Positions 52,213 to 61,873 are shown, counted from the stretch's first letter. The stretch is DNA of 64,000 nucleotides from Pseudomonadota bacterium (GCA_023389155.1 JAEWEV010000032.1:12808-76807); one strand, 5' to 3'. Made by a program: numbers and translations. Notes: generated by a model from the sequence alone, not told the origin.

Positions 52213-53172
52213 ATGAAAATCAAATACTGGCTGGTTGCGGCCTCCCTGAGCCTTGCCGGATCCGCTGCCAATGCGGCGTGGCCGGAAGCCCCGATTACCT
52301 GGGTTGTGCCTTATCCTGCCGGAGGTGGAACAGACGTGATCGCGCGAACAGTCGCCTCATCGCTGGAAAAAACCCTGGGTCAGACAATCGTGGTAGAGAA
52401 CAAACCGGGGGGCGGAACAGCCATCGGTGCTTCAGCGGTGTCCCGGGCCAAGCCCGATGGCTATACGGTGGGTACGGCAGACTCCGGAACCCTCGCGTTC
52501 AATCCTTCCCTGTACAAAAAGCTGACTTATGATCCGGCCAGATTCACCTACATTGGTGGCCTGGCACGTTTTCCGCTGGTGCTTGCCGTACCTGCCAATT
52601 CTCCGTACAAGACAGTCAATGAACTAATCGAGGCGGCTCGCAAGGATCCCGGGAAACTGTCTGCCAGTTCTGCCGGTTCGGGCTCACCTCATCATCTGGC
52701 GCTAGAGCGGTTCAAGCAACTGACTAAAACCGATATCGTGCATGTTCCGTACAAAGGGGCTGCGCCGGCATTGCAGGACCTGATCGGAGGGCAGGTAGAC
52801 CTGATGTTCGGCGATCTGGGTTCATCGCTGCCCAATATCAAGGCAGGCAAAGTTCGGGTTCTCGCGGCCACCGTCCCGGAGCGTCTGGCCGTGCTGCCTG
52901 ATGTACCCACGATGGCACAGGAAGGTGTGGGCGATTTTGTTGCCTATGCTTGGCAGGGACTGGTCGGCCCCGCAGGGTTGCCTCAAGAGGTGGTGCAGAA
53001 GCTAGGCTCAGATCTGAAATCCACTCTGGAAAACGATGAGGTACGCAAGAAAGTGGAGGCCATGGGAGTAGAGATCATGCCCATGACTTCGGATGAATTC
53101 AAGGCTTATTCTGACAAGGAGCGGGAAGAATGGGCGCAGGTTATTAAGGCCGGAAATATCACGCTTGACTGA
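52213..53172 (+). CDS. Bug/TctC-family periplasmic binding protein
   Basis: 319-aa receptor of the tripartite tricarboxylate transporter type, greatly expanded in Alcaligenaceae. Residues 1-22 are a signal peptide (cut after AANA). The family start WPEAPITWVVPYPAGGGTDVIAR, a loop VENKPGGGTAIGA and the later HVPYKGAAPALQDLIGGQVDLMF are all present. No TctA/TctB membrane genes are adjacent, which is common for Bug proteins. Its position after the monooxygenase suggests it binds the same pathway's substrate or product. Confidence 0.93.
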   Translation: MKIKYWLVAASLSLAGSAANAAWPEAPITWVVPYPAGGGTDVIARTVASSLEKTLGQTIVVENKPGGGTAIGASAVSRAKPDGYTVGTADSGTLAFNPSLYKKLTYDPARFTYIGGLARFPLVLAVPANSPYKTVNELIEAARKDPGKLSASSAGSGSPHHLALERFKQLTKTDIVHVPYKGAAPALQDLIGGQVDLMFGDLGSSLPNIKAGKVRVLAATVPERLAVLPDVPTMAQEGVGDFVAYAWQGLVGPAGLPQEVVQKLGSDLKSTLENDEVRKKVEAMGVEIMPMTSDEFKAYSDKEREEWAQVIKAGNITLD

Positions 53173-53225
53173 TGTCGCTGTTGTTCTCTGAAGCGCCTCA
53201 TACCGCGGATTCATAAGGTAAAACA

Positions 53226-53279
53226 AAGCCCCTTGCTATTTGGTACTGTATTGATGTCAGTACTAACAACAAGGGGCTT
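53226..53279. terminator. Nested hairpin between the Bug gene and rne
   Basis: Outer arms AAGCCCCTTG (53226-53235) and CAAGGGGCTT (53270-53279), 10 of 10 paired, enclose an inner GTACTG (53243-53248) / CAGTAC (53258-53263). On the minus strand a T-rich TGTTTTACC follows, so it should terminate rne and may also end the Bug transcript. Confidence 0.75.
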
Positions 53280-53346
53280 ATTACGTAGAACAAGCGCTTC
53301 TTGCATTGTCTGACCTGGTCCCATGGGGCGCCAGGCCAGCAGTGCT

Positions 53347-56300
53347 TTACTCGCCTCGTGTTTCCACGATTTCCAGAGGCTCGTCCTTGACCTGGTTACG
53401 TGCCTTGCGGGGGCGTCCGGCAGGTTTCGGCGGTGGAGCCATCAGGGCTTCCTCGGTGACGCCGGCACGGGTTTCCACCCATTCCATCCCGACGCTGGAA
53501 ACAATCTCCTTGAGTGCTTCCTTGTTGGTTGCAGTTGCCGGACCAGCATCATTGTTTTTCTGCTCGTCAGAGGCCGCAGGGGCAGTCGCTGTCGTAACAG
53601 AAGGATCAGATGCGGTCTTTGTTGCAGCAGGAGCAGTGGCAGAAGCCGGCGTATCGGCAGCCTCTGCGGATCTCTGCGTCTGTGCAGCATTGATTGCGTC
53701 AGTGCTTTCGGCTGTCACAGCTGCAACGTTCTCAGAGGCGTCAGTTACCGCATCGGTAGCAGGGGTGGCGGATTTTGCTTCTGCCTGGTCAACAGGAGTT
53801 GCCGCTGTTGCTTCTACTTTTGCTTCCGCCTTGGCTTCCGGACTGGCTTCGGCCTGTGCCGGCACTTGTTCGCGAGTCTGGGCTTGGGCTTTCGGGGCCG
53901 TTTCAGGCTCGGATGTAGCCGGTTCTGCGAGTGCGGCTACCGGATGGTCAGCGGCAACCGTATCGGATTTGGTCGACTGCTCACGTTCTGAAGAAGACGC
54001 CGTTTCCTGGTTGTTAGCCGTTGCCGTGTCTGCATCTGCAACCGGTGCCTGACTGTCACTGGAACGCTGGCGCCCGGACTTGGCAGCGGTCTGCTCAATG
54101 TCAGCGGCCGCCTTATCGGTTGCTGTTGCCTGTCCGGCGTCCGTGACAGAATCGGATTTGGCAGTTGAAGGTGACGACGTATTGGCAGCCACCTGAGCTG
54201 AGTGGTCCGCATCCGCAGGTGTTGCTACGTCGACCGCGGCATCTGAACCTGCGGCAAGCAGCACATCATTGGGAACAAAAGAAGCTTTTTCCGTTCCTGT
54301 TGATTCGGTATTGTCGTTCTGGCGACGGCCACGACGGCTGCGACGGCGACGACGGCGCGGTTCAGTTTCTCCGCTCTGGTTCTCTTCGCTTTCTGTTACT
54401 GCCGTATTGTCGTCTTCAGAATCGTCTTCAATCAGATCCTTTTCCAGCGGAGTGGGGCGAGCAGCGGTTTCTGCATTTGCCTGACGGCCGCGACGCTGAG
54501 TTGGTGCTTTCTCGGGCTGAGCCGATTCTGCAGTCGTGTCTTCCGTTACGCCCTCGGCGCCGGTTGCCGTTGCTGCTGCGACGTCCGTGTCCTCGGAAGT
54601 GTTGCGACGGTTGCGACCACGCCCACGGCGGTTGCGCGTGCGATTACCGGTATCGTCGGTGGCAGCGCTCTCCTGACCAGGTACGTTGCCTGCAGTCTTG
54701 CTCTCGGCTCCCGTGTCCTGCGTGTCGTTAGCATCCTGCTTGCGCTGACGACCGCGCGGGTTGCGGCGGTTATCTCCATCTTCATCGGATTTGGCTGTCG
54801 TGCGTTTTTCGCCGCGACGGTTGCGTCCGCCACGCTCGCCACGTTCGCTACTGCCAGATGCGCGCGAGCCCGTGCGATTGCCACGTGTTTCGGTTTTTTC
54901 CGGGGTAGTCGTGGTTTTTGCCGTTTCTGCGGGGGTTACGACTTTCGGGCCAGCAAGCCATGACAGAACTTTCTGGAAAATACCCTGAATGCTCGGCGCC
55001 GCAAGCGGCTGGGACTGCTGTTGCGCGACGGCGGGCAGCTGAGGTTTGACGGCGCTGGGGGCAGGCTGGTCAGGAGAAATGCCCTTGACCAATGCTTCAG
55101 GACGTTCGTTGTGCTCGGATTTTTCCTTGGTGGATTCCCATTTCACGGTGGTTTCAGGGGCTTCGATCAGCTCGATGCTGGCCTTGGGGTCATCCAGCCG
55201 CGAATCATCGTAGCGAATGCGTTCGATATGGTGGTGCGGGGTTTCGAAATGTTTATTCGGAATCAGAACCAGGTTGACTTTCAGGCGTGATTCGAGTTTG
55301 ACGATGTCGGCACGTTTTTCGTTCATCAGGAACGTTGCCACTTCCACCGGAACCTGCGCATGCAAGGCGGCGGTATTTTCCTTCATGGCCTCTTCCTGCA
55401 GCAGACGCAGCACGTTCAGGGCACTGGATTCAACGTCACGGATGACACCGGTGCCGTTACAGCGCGGGCAGGTGATGTGAGAGCCTTCGTTCAGGGCAGG
55501 GCGCAGGCGTTGGCGCGACAGTTCCATCAGCCCGAAACGGGAGATTTTGCCCATTTGCACGCGGGCACGGTCGACATGCAGGGCATCGCGCAGTTTCTGT
55601 TCCACGGCGCGCTGGTTCTTGTTGTCTTCCATATCGATGAAATCGATCACGATCAGGCCACCCAGGTCGCGCAGGCGCAACTGACGGGCCACTTCGTCTG
55701 CCGCTTCCAGGTTGGTGCGCAGTGCCGTTTCTTCGATATCGGCACCCCGCGTGGAGCGTGCAGAGTTCACGTCGATCGCGACCAGGGCTTCGGTATGGTC
55801 AATAACCACAGAGCCGCCGGAAGGCAGCTGCACGGTACGCGAATAGGCCGTTTCGATCTGGTGTTCAATCTGGAAACGGGAAAACAGGGGAATATCGTCC
55901 TGATACCGTTTTACACGGCTGACATTATCGGGCATGACATCCTGCATGAATGCCGTAGCCTGCTGGGTAATGGCCTCGGTATCGATCAGGATTTCGCTGA
56001 TATCGGGTGAGAAATAGTCGCGGATAGCGCGAATAACCAGGCTGGATTCCTGATAAATGAGTACTGGCGCAGGATAATCCTTGGCGGCGGCATCAATGGC
56101 TGTCCACAATTGCAGCAGATATTTCAGGTCCCACTGCAGTTCGGGAACGCTGCGGCCGATACCGGCGGTACGGGCAATAATACTCATGCCACCCGGTAGA
56201 TCGAGCTGTTCCATTGCGTCGCGCAGTTCCTGGCGATCTTCGCCCTCGATGCGGCGTGATACGCCACCGCCACGCGGGTTGTTGGGCATGAGAACCAGAT

Positions 56301-56673
56301 AGCGGCCAGCCAGAGAAATGAAAGTGGTCAGGGCTGCGCCCTTGTTGCCGCGTTCTTCCTTTTCGACCTGGATGATAAGTTCCTGGCCTTCGTGCAGTGC
56401 GTCCTGGATGCGTGCACTGCGAACATCCACGCCTTCCTTGAAATAGCTGCGAACCACTTCCTTGAAGGGAAGAAAGCCATGGCGATCATGGCCGTAATTG
56501 ACAAAGCAGGCTTCCAGTCCGGGTTCAATACGAGTAATGACCCCTTTGTAGATGCTTCCCTTGCGTTGTTCACGGCCGGCGGTTTCAATGTCGATATCGA
56601 TGAGCTTCTGGCCATCGACAATCGCAACGCGTAATTCTTCTTGATGCGTTGCGTTGAATAACATGCGTTTCAT
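53347..56673 (-). CDS. rne: Ribonuclease E
   Basis: 1108-aa endoribonuclease central to RNA decay and rRNA/tRNA processing. The catalytic half (about 1-505) includes the S1 domain (YKGVITRIEPGLEACFVNYG), DNase-I-like motifs with the metal Asp residues in AIDVNSARSTRG and IDFIDMEDNK, and the Zn-link CPRCNGTG. The C-terminal ~600 residues are disordered: Arg-rich patches resembling the RNA-binding site of E. coli RNase E, then a long Ala/Glu/Thr-rich stretch and a short basic end (PAGRPRKARNQVK). It is divergent from rluC and has a long leader, consistent with autoregulation through the 5' UTR. Confidence 0.97.
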   Translation of the reverse strand: MKRMLFNATHQEELRVAIVDGQKLIDIDIETAGREQRKGSIYKGVITRIEPGLEACFVNYGHDRHGFLPFKEVVRSYFKEGVDVRSARIQDALHEGQELIIQVEKEERGNKGAALTTFISLAGRYLVLMPNNPRGGGVSRRIEGEDRQELRDAMEQLDLPGGMSIIARTAGIGRSVPELQWDLKYLLQLWTAIDAAAKDYPAPVLIYQESSLVIRAIRDYFSPDISEILIDTEAITQQATAFMQDVMPDNVSRVKRYQDDIPLFSRFQIEHQIETAYSRTVQLPSGGSVVIDHTEALVAIDVNSARSTRGADIEETALRTNLEAADEVARQLRLRDLGGLIVIDFIDMEDNKNQRAVEQKLRDALHVDRARVQMGKISRFGLMELSRQRLRPALNEGSHITCPRCNGTGVIRDVESSALNVLRLLQEEAMKENTAALHAQVPVEVATFLMNEKRADIVKLESRLKVNLVLIPNKHFETPHHHIERIRYDDSRLDDPKASIELIEAPETTVKWESTKEKSEHNERPEALVKGISPDQPAPSAVKPQLPAVAQQQSQPLAAPSIQGIFQKVLSWLAGPKVVTPAETAKTTTTPEKTETRGNRTGSRASGSSERGERGGRNRRGEKRTTAKSDEDGDNRRNPRGRQRKQDANDTQDTGAESKTAGNVPGQESAATDDTGNRTRNRRGRGRNRRNTSEDTDVAAATATGAEGVTEDTTAESAQPEKAPTQRRGRQANAETAARPTPLEKDLIEDDSEDDNTAVTESEENQSGETEPRRRRRRSRRGRRQNDNTESTGTEKASFVPNDVLLAAGSDAAVDVATPADADHSAQVAANTSSPSTAKSDSVTDAGQATATDKAAADIEQTAAKSGRQRSSDSQAPVADADTATANNQETASSSEREQSTKSDTVAADHPVAALAEPATSEPETAPKAQAQTREQVPAQAEASPEAKAEAKVEATAATPVDQAEAKSATPATDAVTDASENVAAVTAESTDAINAAQTQRSAEAADTPASATAPAATKTASDPSVTTATAPAASDEQKNNDAGPATATNKEALKEIVSSVGMEWVETRAGVTEEALMAPPPKPAGRPRKARNQVKDEPLEIVETRGE

Positions 56674-57222
56674 AGAGCAGTTTCTCCGTTAAACGAGAGC
56701 AACGAACGCCGTTGCACTCACCACGAATAACTGGTGAAACGTACGAATAGACGACTGACTGCGCATGACCTGCGCAGGTCAGGGGCGCTTTATGTGGGAC
56801 TGTCTGCCGTCGGGTGGCGACGTGCAGCAGAGCCAGTCAGAAAATTAACAGAGTAAAGTAATTTCAATTGTTGAATTCTTCTGTGTTTCCGTCCTGCCAT
56901 TACCTTGCGGTGCTTTCAGGATGGAATAAAAACCAGGGCGCTTCGTTCATTCTGTACGCATATAAACAGTAAGGCGGTGTACCTGTGGGCAGATGATGTA
57001 TGGCCTGCCGCGTTGATAACAGATACGACATACGCCGCAATGTTTATAAGCCAGTCACTCAAAAGACTGAAATACAGATAGCGGATTGACGTTAGGACGG
57101 TACAATGCGTATTTGGCTGACGGGCGGAGACCTGCTTGCAGTAACATGACTGCGGGTTTCTCAACGCCGGGCGGTTTTATTCAGTCTTTTTGTGGTCTCT
57201 GAATTATAAGGCTCTTTTGAGT
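56674..57222. other. Divergent leader region rne / rluC
   Basis: 549 bp with no gene. The rne side probably forms its long structured 5' UTR and includes the palindrome TGACCTGCGCAGGTCA (56766-56781). The promoters of both genes must lie here; a TACAAT (57101-57106) could be a -10 for rluC but lacks a proper -35. Confidence 0.5.
56766..56781. repeat. Perfect 16-bp palindrome in the rne leader
   Basis: TGACCTGCGCAGGTCA, fully self-complementary, about 95 bp upstream of the rne start. Confidence 0.85.
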
Positions 57223-58176
57223 ATGTGCAAACAAACTTCTGATAAAAAACCAACTTTTTCTGTTCGGATCGTCCGTGCAGACGCAGGATCCGATGGCCAG
57301 CGCATAGACAATTTCCTGATTCGTGAGTGCAAAGGGGTACCCAAGAGCCATCTTTACAAGGCAATCAGAAGTGGTCAGGTTCGGGTGAACAAGGGGCGTG
57401 TGCAGGCCGAATACAGGGTCAGAAGTGGTGACGAAATCCGCATTCCTCCTCTCAGGGTAGCGGCGCCGGACGAAAAACGCCCGGCGCCGGCTGCGGAATT
57501 TCCGGTCATCTTCGAGGACGATGCGCTGATTGTGATTGACAAGCCCTCCGGGGTGGCAGTGCACGGAGGCAGCGGCGTATCGTTCGGCGTCATCGAGCAG
57601 ATCCGGGCAGCACGTCCTGATGCCCGATTCCTGGAACTGGCGCATCGCCTGGACAAGGAAACCTCCGGACTACTGATGATTGCCAAAAAGCGCTCTGCTC
57701 TGGTCTCGCTGCATGGCATGCTCAAGGAAAGCCGGGGTCGCAAATGTTACCTTGCCCTGGTGGAAGGCGACTGGGTGAACGACCGGCAGCATATCCGGCT
57801 GCCTCTGGAAAAATACCTGACCCGGGACGGCGAGCGCCGTGTCCGTGTGCGGCCCGAGGGCAAGGAAGCTCATACCATTGTCAGCAAGGTAACGCGTTAC
57901 GGACGTTACAGTCTGGTCCGGGCTGAATTGCGAACCGGAAGGACCCATCAGATTCGGGTGCATCTGGCAGCCAGCGGCTTTCCTATTGTGGGAGATGAAA
58001 AATACGGTCATGATGACGTCCGGGCGGCGTTTGCCAGAAACGGGTTTGCACGCATGTTTCTGCATGCCAACACCCTTGATATCCCCCATCCGCTCACCGG
58101 AGAGCCTCTGGCGCTCGTGGCGCCGTTGCCACAGGTCTGTCAGCGTCTGCTCGATTCGCTGTCCCGTGAGGCATGA
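57223..58176 (+). CDS. rluC: Ribosomal large-subunit pseudouridine synthase RluC-like
   Basis: 317-aa RluA-family enzyme that makes pseudouridines in 23S rRNA. It has an N-terminal S4 RNA-binding domain (about 25-85, with RIDNFLIRECKGVPKSHL). The catalytic domain contains LELAHRLDKETSGLL with the catalytic Asp, and RTGRTHQIRVHLA. ATG at 57223 is preferred to the TTG at 57190. The divergent arrangement with rne is the classic one for RluC. Confidence 0.95.
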   Translation: MCKQTSDKKPTFSVRIVRADAGSDGQRIDNFLIRECKGVPKSHLYKAIRSGQVRVNKGRVQAEYRVRSGDEIRIPPLRVAAPDEKRPAPAAEFPVIFEDDALIVIDKPSGVAVHGGSGVSFGVIEQIRAARPDARFLELAHRLDKETSGLLMIAKKRSALVSLHGMLKESRGRKCYLALVEGDWVNDRQHIRLPLEKYLTRDGERRVRVRPEGKEAHTIVSKVTRYGRYSLVRAELRTGRTHQIRVHLAASGFPIVGDEKYGHDDVRAAFARNGFARMFLHANTLDIPHPLTGEPLALVAPLPQVCQRLLDSLSREA

Positions 58177-58319
58177 GATCGGCATGCCCTGAGCATGCAG
58201 TCTCTGTGTCCGTGGGCACCTATGCCATGCAGGGAGCCCGCCCGCCGGGAACACTAGCCAGGGGTCTTGAGTCCTCGCGCCTGAACAATTCCTAATTCCT
58301 GTTACTGAATGGAAACACC

Positions 58320-58985
58320 ATGAGTTATTCGCTCGTTATTTTCGATTGGGATGGAACCATCATGGATTCTACCCATACCATCGTGGCCGCCATCCAGGCA
58401 GCCTGTCTTGACATGGGGCTGCCTGTTCCCACTGTTGCGCAAGCCAGCTGGGTCATCGGTCTGTCTTTAGACGAAGCGCTGCATCGCGCCGTGCCGGATC
58501 TGACCCCTTCGCAGCTTCCACGCTTTCTGGAGCGCTATCGCATTCATTACCTCCTGAAGGACCCGCAACTGCGTATGTTCGACGGCATTATCGATATGCT
58601 GAATGAGCTGAAGGAGCAGGGCGTGCTGATGGCTGTTGCTACGGGAAAAAGTCGGGTCGGGCTGGATCGGGTTCTGAACGGGATGAATCTGGGGCGTTAC
58701 TTCGATGCCACTCGCACCGCAGATCAGACATTCAGCAAGCCGCATCCGGCAATGGTGCAGGAGATTCTGGAAGAACTGGGCGTGCCGGCGTCAGAAGCCG
58801 TGATGGTGGGCGATACCTCTCATGACATACAGATGGCCCAGGCGGCGGGAACGGACAGCATTGCGGTAACGTATGGTGCGCACACGGCAGACGAACTTCT
58901 GGCGACGCGTCCCACGCTGATCGCCAATACGCCGGCACAATTGCAGGAATTTTTATTGGAACATTGCCGCAAAGTGGCTGTCTAA
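58320..58985 (+). CDS. HAD-family hydrolase (phosphoglycolate-phosphatase-like)
   Basis: 221-aa HAD subfamily IA protein. Motif I is FDWDGTIMDS (nucleophile and acid/base Asp), the Thr motif is AVATGKSR, the Lys is in FSKPHPAM, and motif IV is VMVGDTSHDI. Located after rluC in the usual place for this group; the substrate is not determined. ATG at 58320. Confidence 0.9.
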   Translation: MSYSLVIFDWDGTIMDSTHTIVAAIQAACLDMGLPVPTVAQASWVIGLSLDEALHRAVPDLTPSQLPRFLERYRIHYLLKDPQLRMFDGIIDMLNELKEQGVLMAVATGKSRVGLDRVLNGMNLGRYFDATRTADQTFSKPHPAMVQEILEELGVPASEAVMVGDTSHDIQMAQAAGTDSIAVTYGAHTADELLATRPTLIANTPAQLQEFLLEHCRKVAV

Positions 58986-59093
58986 TCGACGAAGAAGGGT
59001 ACAAATGGCCTTGAACGACTCAAAAGGTCCGGTCAGACCCTTGCATTTCCTTTCGGTCACTCTTACGCTTGCTGCAAATGACAGGAGTTCGCT

Positions 59094-60083
59094 ATGTCGT
59101 CACGTTTCCGCTATCCACAAATCCCGCCTTCCCAGATAACGCCGGAAGCTGTCTGGCGATCACGGCGCCAATGGATGCAGCAGATTGCCGGGATGGCGGC
59201 CACAGCAGGCCTGGGAGGGCTTGGAACCGGGGTGCTGACCAATATGGCTGCGGCGGCAGAAGGATTGCCCGCGATTGCGGGCATGAAACCCAATCCGGAA
59301 TATGCGGCGGCAAAAATTGACCGAAAGGTCAACACTGAAAAGGATATTACGTCCTACAATAATTTCTACGAATTTGGAACGGGCAAAACCGATCCGCTGG
59401 ACTATTCCGGCAAAATGAAGATTGAGCCCTGGCAGGTCCAGATCAGTGGCGAAGTGGAAAAGCCGCGAACCTTTGATCTGGATGATCTGCTCAAGCTGGC
59501 TCCTCAGGAGGAGCGGGTGTATCGATTGCGCTGCGTGGAGGCCTGGTCCATGGTCATCCCATGGGTCGGTTATCCTTTATCGGCGCTACTTAATGAGGTT
59601 CAGCCCACCAGTAAAGCCAAATTTGTCCAGTTCGTCACCGACACGCAGCCCGATGCCATGCCAGGGTTGCGCGACCGCATTATTCCGTGGCCCTACCGGG
59701 AAGGTCTGCGCATAGATGAGGCCATGCATCCGCTGACATTACTGACCTTCGGACTTTATGGCAAACGCCTTCCGAACCAGAACGGCGCGCCCATGCGCAT
59801 CGTCGTGCCCTGGAAGTACGGGTTCAAGTCGGGCAAGTCTATCGTCAAGATCATTCTGACGGAAACCATGCCCCATACAAGCTGGGTTGCCATTGCCCCG
59901 TCCGAGTACGGGTTTTATGCCAACGTGAATCCCGACGTTCCGCACCCCCGATGGAGTCAGTCGCACGAGCGCGTCATCGGTGGGGGTTTTTTTGATCCCA
60001 AAGTGCCCACCGAAAAATTTAACGGATACGGCGAACAGGTGGCTTCCCTGTATAGCGGTATGGACTTGCGGGCCAATTACTGA
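59094..60083 (+). CDS. msrP: Protein-methionine-sulfoxide reductase catalytic subunit MsrP
   Basis: 329-aa periplasmic molybdopterin enzyme (YedY) that repairs oxidised methionines in envelope proteins. The Tat signal is SRRQWMQQIAG (Arg24-Arg25), followed by an Ala/Gly-rich hydrophobic stretch. Mo-ligand Cys147 is in YRLRCVEAWSMV. The VPWKYGFKSGKSIVKI and HPRWSQSHE segments are conserved. ATG at 59094; msrQ follows 14 bp later. Confidence 0.96.
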   Translation: MSSRFRYPQIPPSQITPEAVWRSRRQWMQQIAGMAATAGLGGLGTGVLTNMAAAAEGLPAIAGMKPNPEYAAAKIDRKVNTEKDITSYNNFYEFGTGKTDPLDYSGKMKIEPWQVQISGEVEKPRTFDLDDLLKLAPQEERVYRLRCVEAWSMVIPWVGYPLSALLNEVQPTSKAKFVQFVTDTQPDAMPGLRDRIIPWPYREGLRIDEAMHPLTLLTFGLYGKRLPNQNGAPMRIVVPWKYGFKSGKSIVKIILTETMPHTSWVAIAPSEYGFYANVNPDVPHPRWSQSHERVIGGGFFDPKVPTEKFNGYGEQVASLYSGMDLRANY

Positions 60084-60097
60084 TCCGGGGAAGCAGC

Positions 60098-60781
60098 ATG
60101 CCTGAATCCATTCATCCTCCCGCGGGATCCCCTTCTTTGAGAAAAACGCCCCCGATCACCCGGCGGCGCTGGACAGCTCGCGAGGTCGGGCGCCTCAAAC
60201 CCCTGATTTTCCTGCTATGCCTGGTGCCGTTTTTGCGCTGGTTCTACTTGGGATATACCGATGGTCTGACCGCTAACCCTGTCGAATTCATTACACGTTC
60301 CTCGGGGTTCTGGACCCTGGTCATGTTGCTGTTGACCCTGTCGGTGACTCCGGTGCGGCAGATCATCGATCAGCCGGCACTGGTGCGCGTCAGACGAATG
60401 CTGGGGCTGTTTGCCTTTTTCTATGTCGTACTGCATATGCTGACCTGGGTGGTGTTGGATCGCAATATGGATCTGTCATCCATGATCACTGATGTGCTGG
60501 ATCGCACGTTTATTTTCGTAGGGATGGCGGCCTTTCTGCTCATAGTGCCGCTGGCGCTCACCTCGACTCAGGGCTGGATGCGTCGGCTGGGTAAGAACTG
60601 GACGCGCCTGCACAGATGCATTTACGCGATCGGCGTGCTGGGCATCATTCATTTCTGGCTGATGCGGGCCGGCAAGAATGACTTCGCCGAGCCAATTCTG
60701 TATGGATCATTGCTGGTGCTGCTGCTGCTCTGGCGGGTTGGCCGCAAATGGTGGAACCGTCGCCGGCTGGTTGCTGTTTGA
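60098..60781 (+). CDS. msrQ: Haem-binding membrane subunit MsrQ
   Basis: 227-aa inner-membrane partner of MsrP, delivering quinol or flavin-derived electrons. A basic N-terminus (about 1-33) is followed by about six helices of the ferric-reductase-like family, with candidate haem His in FYVVLHMLTW, WTRLHRCIYAI and IIHFWL. Starts 14 bp after msrP; clearly one operon. Confidence 0.95.
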   Translation: MPESIHPPAGSPSLRKTPPITRRRWTAREVGRLKPLIFLLCLVPFLRWFYLGYTDGLTANPVEFITRSSGFWTLVMLLLTLSVTPVRQIIDQPALVRVRRMLGLFAFFYVVLHMLTWVVLDRNMDLSSMITDVLDRTFIFVGMAAFLLIVPLALTSTQGWMRRLGKNWTRLHRCIYAIGVLGIIHFWLMRAGKNDFAEPILYGSLLVLLLLWRVGRKWWNRRRLVAV

Positions 60782-60949
60782 CGGCTGCGGCTGTCTACAG
60801 CCTGCACTGCGTTAGTCCGCAGCGCCATCAAACGTGAAGGTTTTCCCACTAACATAACTTGCCTGCCACCCGGTCAGCCAACGTATACTGGCATCCATGA
60901 GGGCATGGATGTTAACGGAATAACGAAAAAGGAAAAAGGGGCTGGGCCG

Positions 60950-61756
60950 ATGGGGCGAAAACTGGGCAGGATGCTTGTGTTGCTGGTAGCATCCGCATGG
61001 ATGGGCGGGTGTACGACGAATCTATCGGTAGATACCTCGCATCGAGCCGTTGCGCAGGACAGTCGCGTCCGTTTCATTGTGCTGCACTATACCTCGGAAA
61101 ACACCCCGAATTCCTTGCGGATTCTTACGCAGGACAGAGTCAGCGCCCACTACCTGATTACAGATGCGCCGGTGAAGGTGTACGCATTGGTCGATGAGAA
61201 CCGCCGTGCCTGGCACGCGGGTGCAAGCCAGTGGTTTGCGTATCGCGATTTGAATGCCACGTCTATCGGTATTGAAATTGTCAATGCGGGGCCGCTGGAT
61301 ACGACACAAACCCGCTGGGCTCCCTATCCGCCAGACCAGATCCGCAAGCTGATCGACTTGCTGCACGACATCCAGTCCCGCCATCATGTAAATCCGCGCA
61401 ATATTGTTGCCCACAGTGATATTGCGCCCTTGCGCAAGAGCGATCCGGGGCCGGCGTTCCCCTGGCGCGAGTTGGCGCAGGAGGGATTGGGGCGCTGGTA
61501 CGATGAAGATACAGTCAGACAGCGCATTCCCATGTTAAGGGCGTCCGACATTGGCAACGCCGGATATGTGCAGACACTGCTGGCGCGTATTGGATATCCT
61601 GTCGTGTCAACCGGCACCTGGGATGCACAAACTCGCCAGGTTCTGCGAGCGTTTCAGATGCATTATCGCCCGGCAGACATTGCGGGCATGGCCGATCGTG
61701 AAACCGTGGCCATTGCCGAGAATCTGGCACAGCAAATGCCGCCAGGGAACGAGTGA
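60950..61756 (+). CDS. amiD: Lipoprotein N-acetylmuramoyl-L-alanine amidase (AmiD-like)
   Basis: 268-aa zinc amidase of the Amidase_2 family. A lipoprotein signal begins at the second in-frame ATG (60950): basic start, hydrophobic stretch, lipobox ending MGGC. The ATG at 60905 would add 15 charged residues. Catalytic-domain features: FIVLHYTSENTPNSL (zinc His), VSAHYLITD, SIGIEIVNAG, and the VAHSDIAPLRKSDPGPAFPW element with the later zinc ligand. A C-terminal peptidoglycan-binding helical domain (about 205-262) follows. Anchored in a membrane, it probably trims cell-wall peptides or recycles muropeptides. Confidence 0.92.
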   Translation: MGRKLGRMLVLLVASAWMGGCTTNLSVDTSHRAVAQDSRVRFIVLHYTSENTPNSLRILTQDRVSAHYLITDAPVKVYALVDENRRAWHAGASQWFAYRDLNATSIGIEIVNAGPLDTTQTRWAPYPPDQIRKLIDLLHDIQSRHHVNPRNIVAHSDIAPLRKSDPGPAFPWRELAQEGLGRWYDEDTVRQRIPMLRASDIGNAGYVQTLLARIGYPVVSTGTWDAQTRQVLRAFQMHYRPADIAGMADRETVAIAENLAQQMPPGNE

Positions 61757-61873
61757 AACCTGAGTCAAGCATGGCTGGCCATCGCATCTATGCTTCATCA
61801 AATCGACTGTGGGCAAGCTAGCCAGTCTGCGACTGTCATTCTTCCCGATGGAACCCCCCTGGCCGGTCACGTT

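Noticed and set aside
53226..53279. Nested hairpin as an insertion-sequence end
   Set aside because: No transposase, target duplication or second copy is visible; a terminator explains it more simply.
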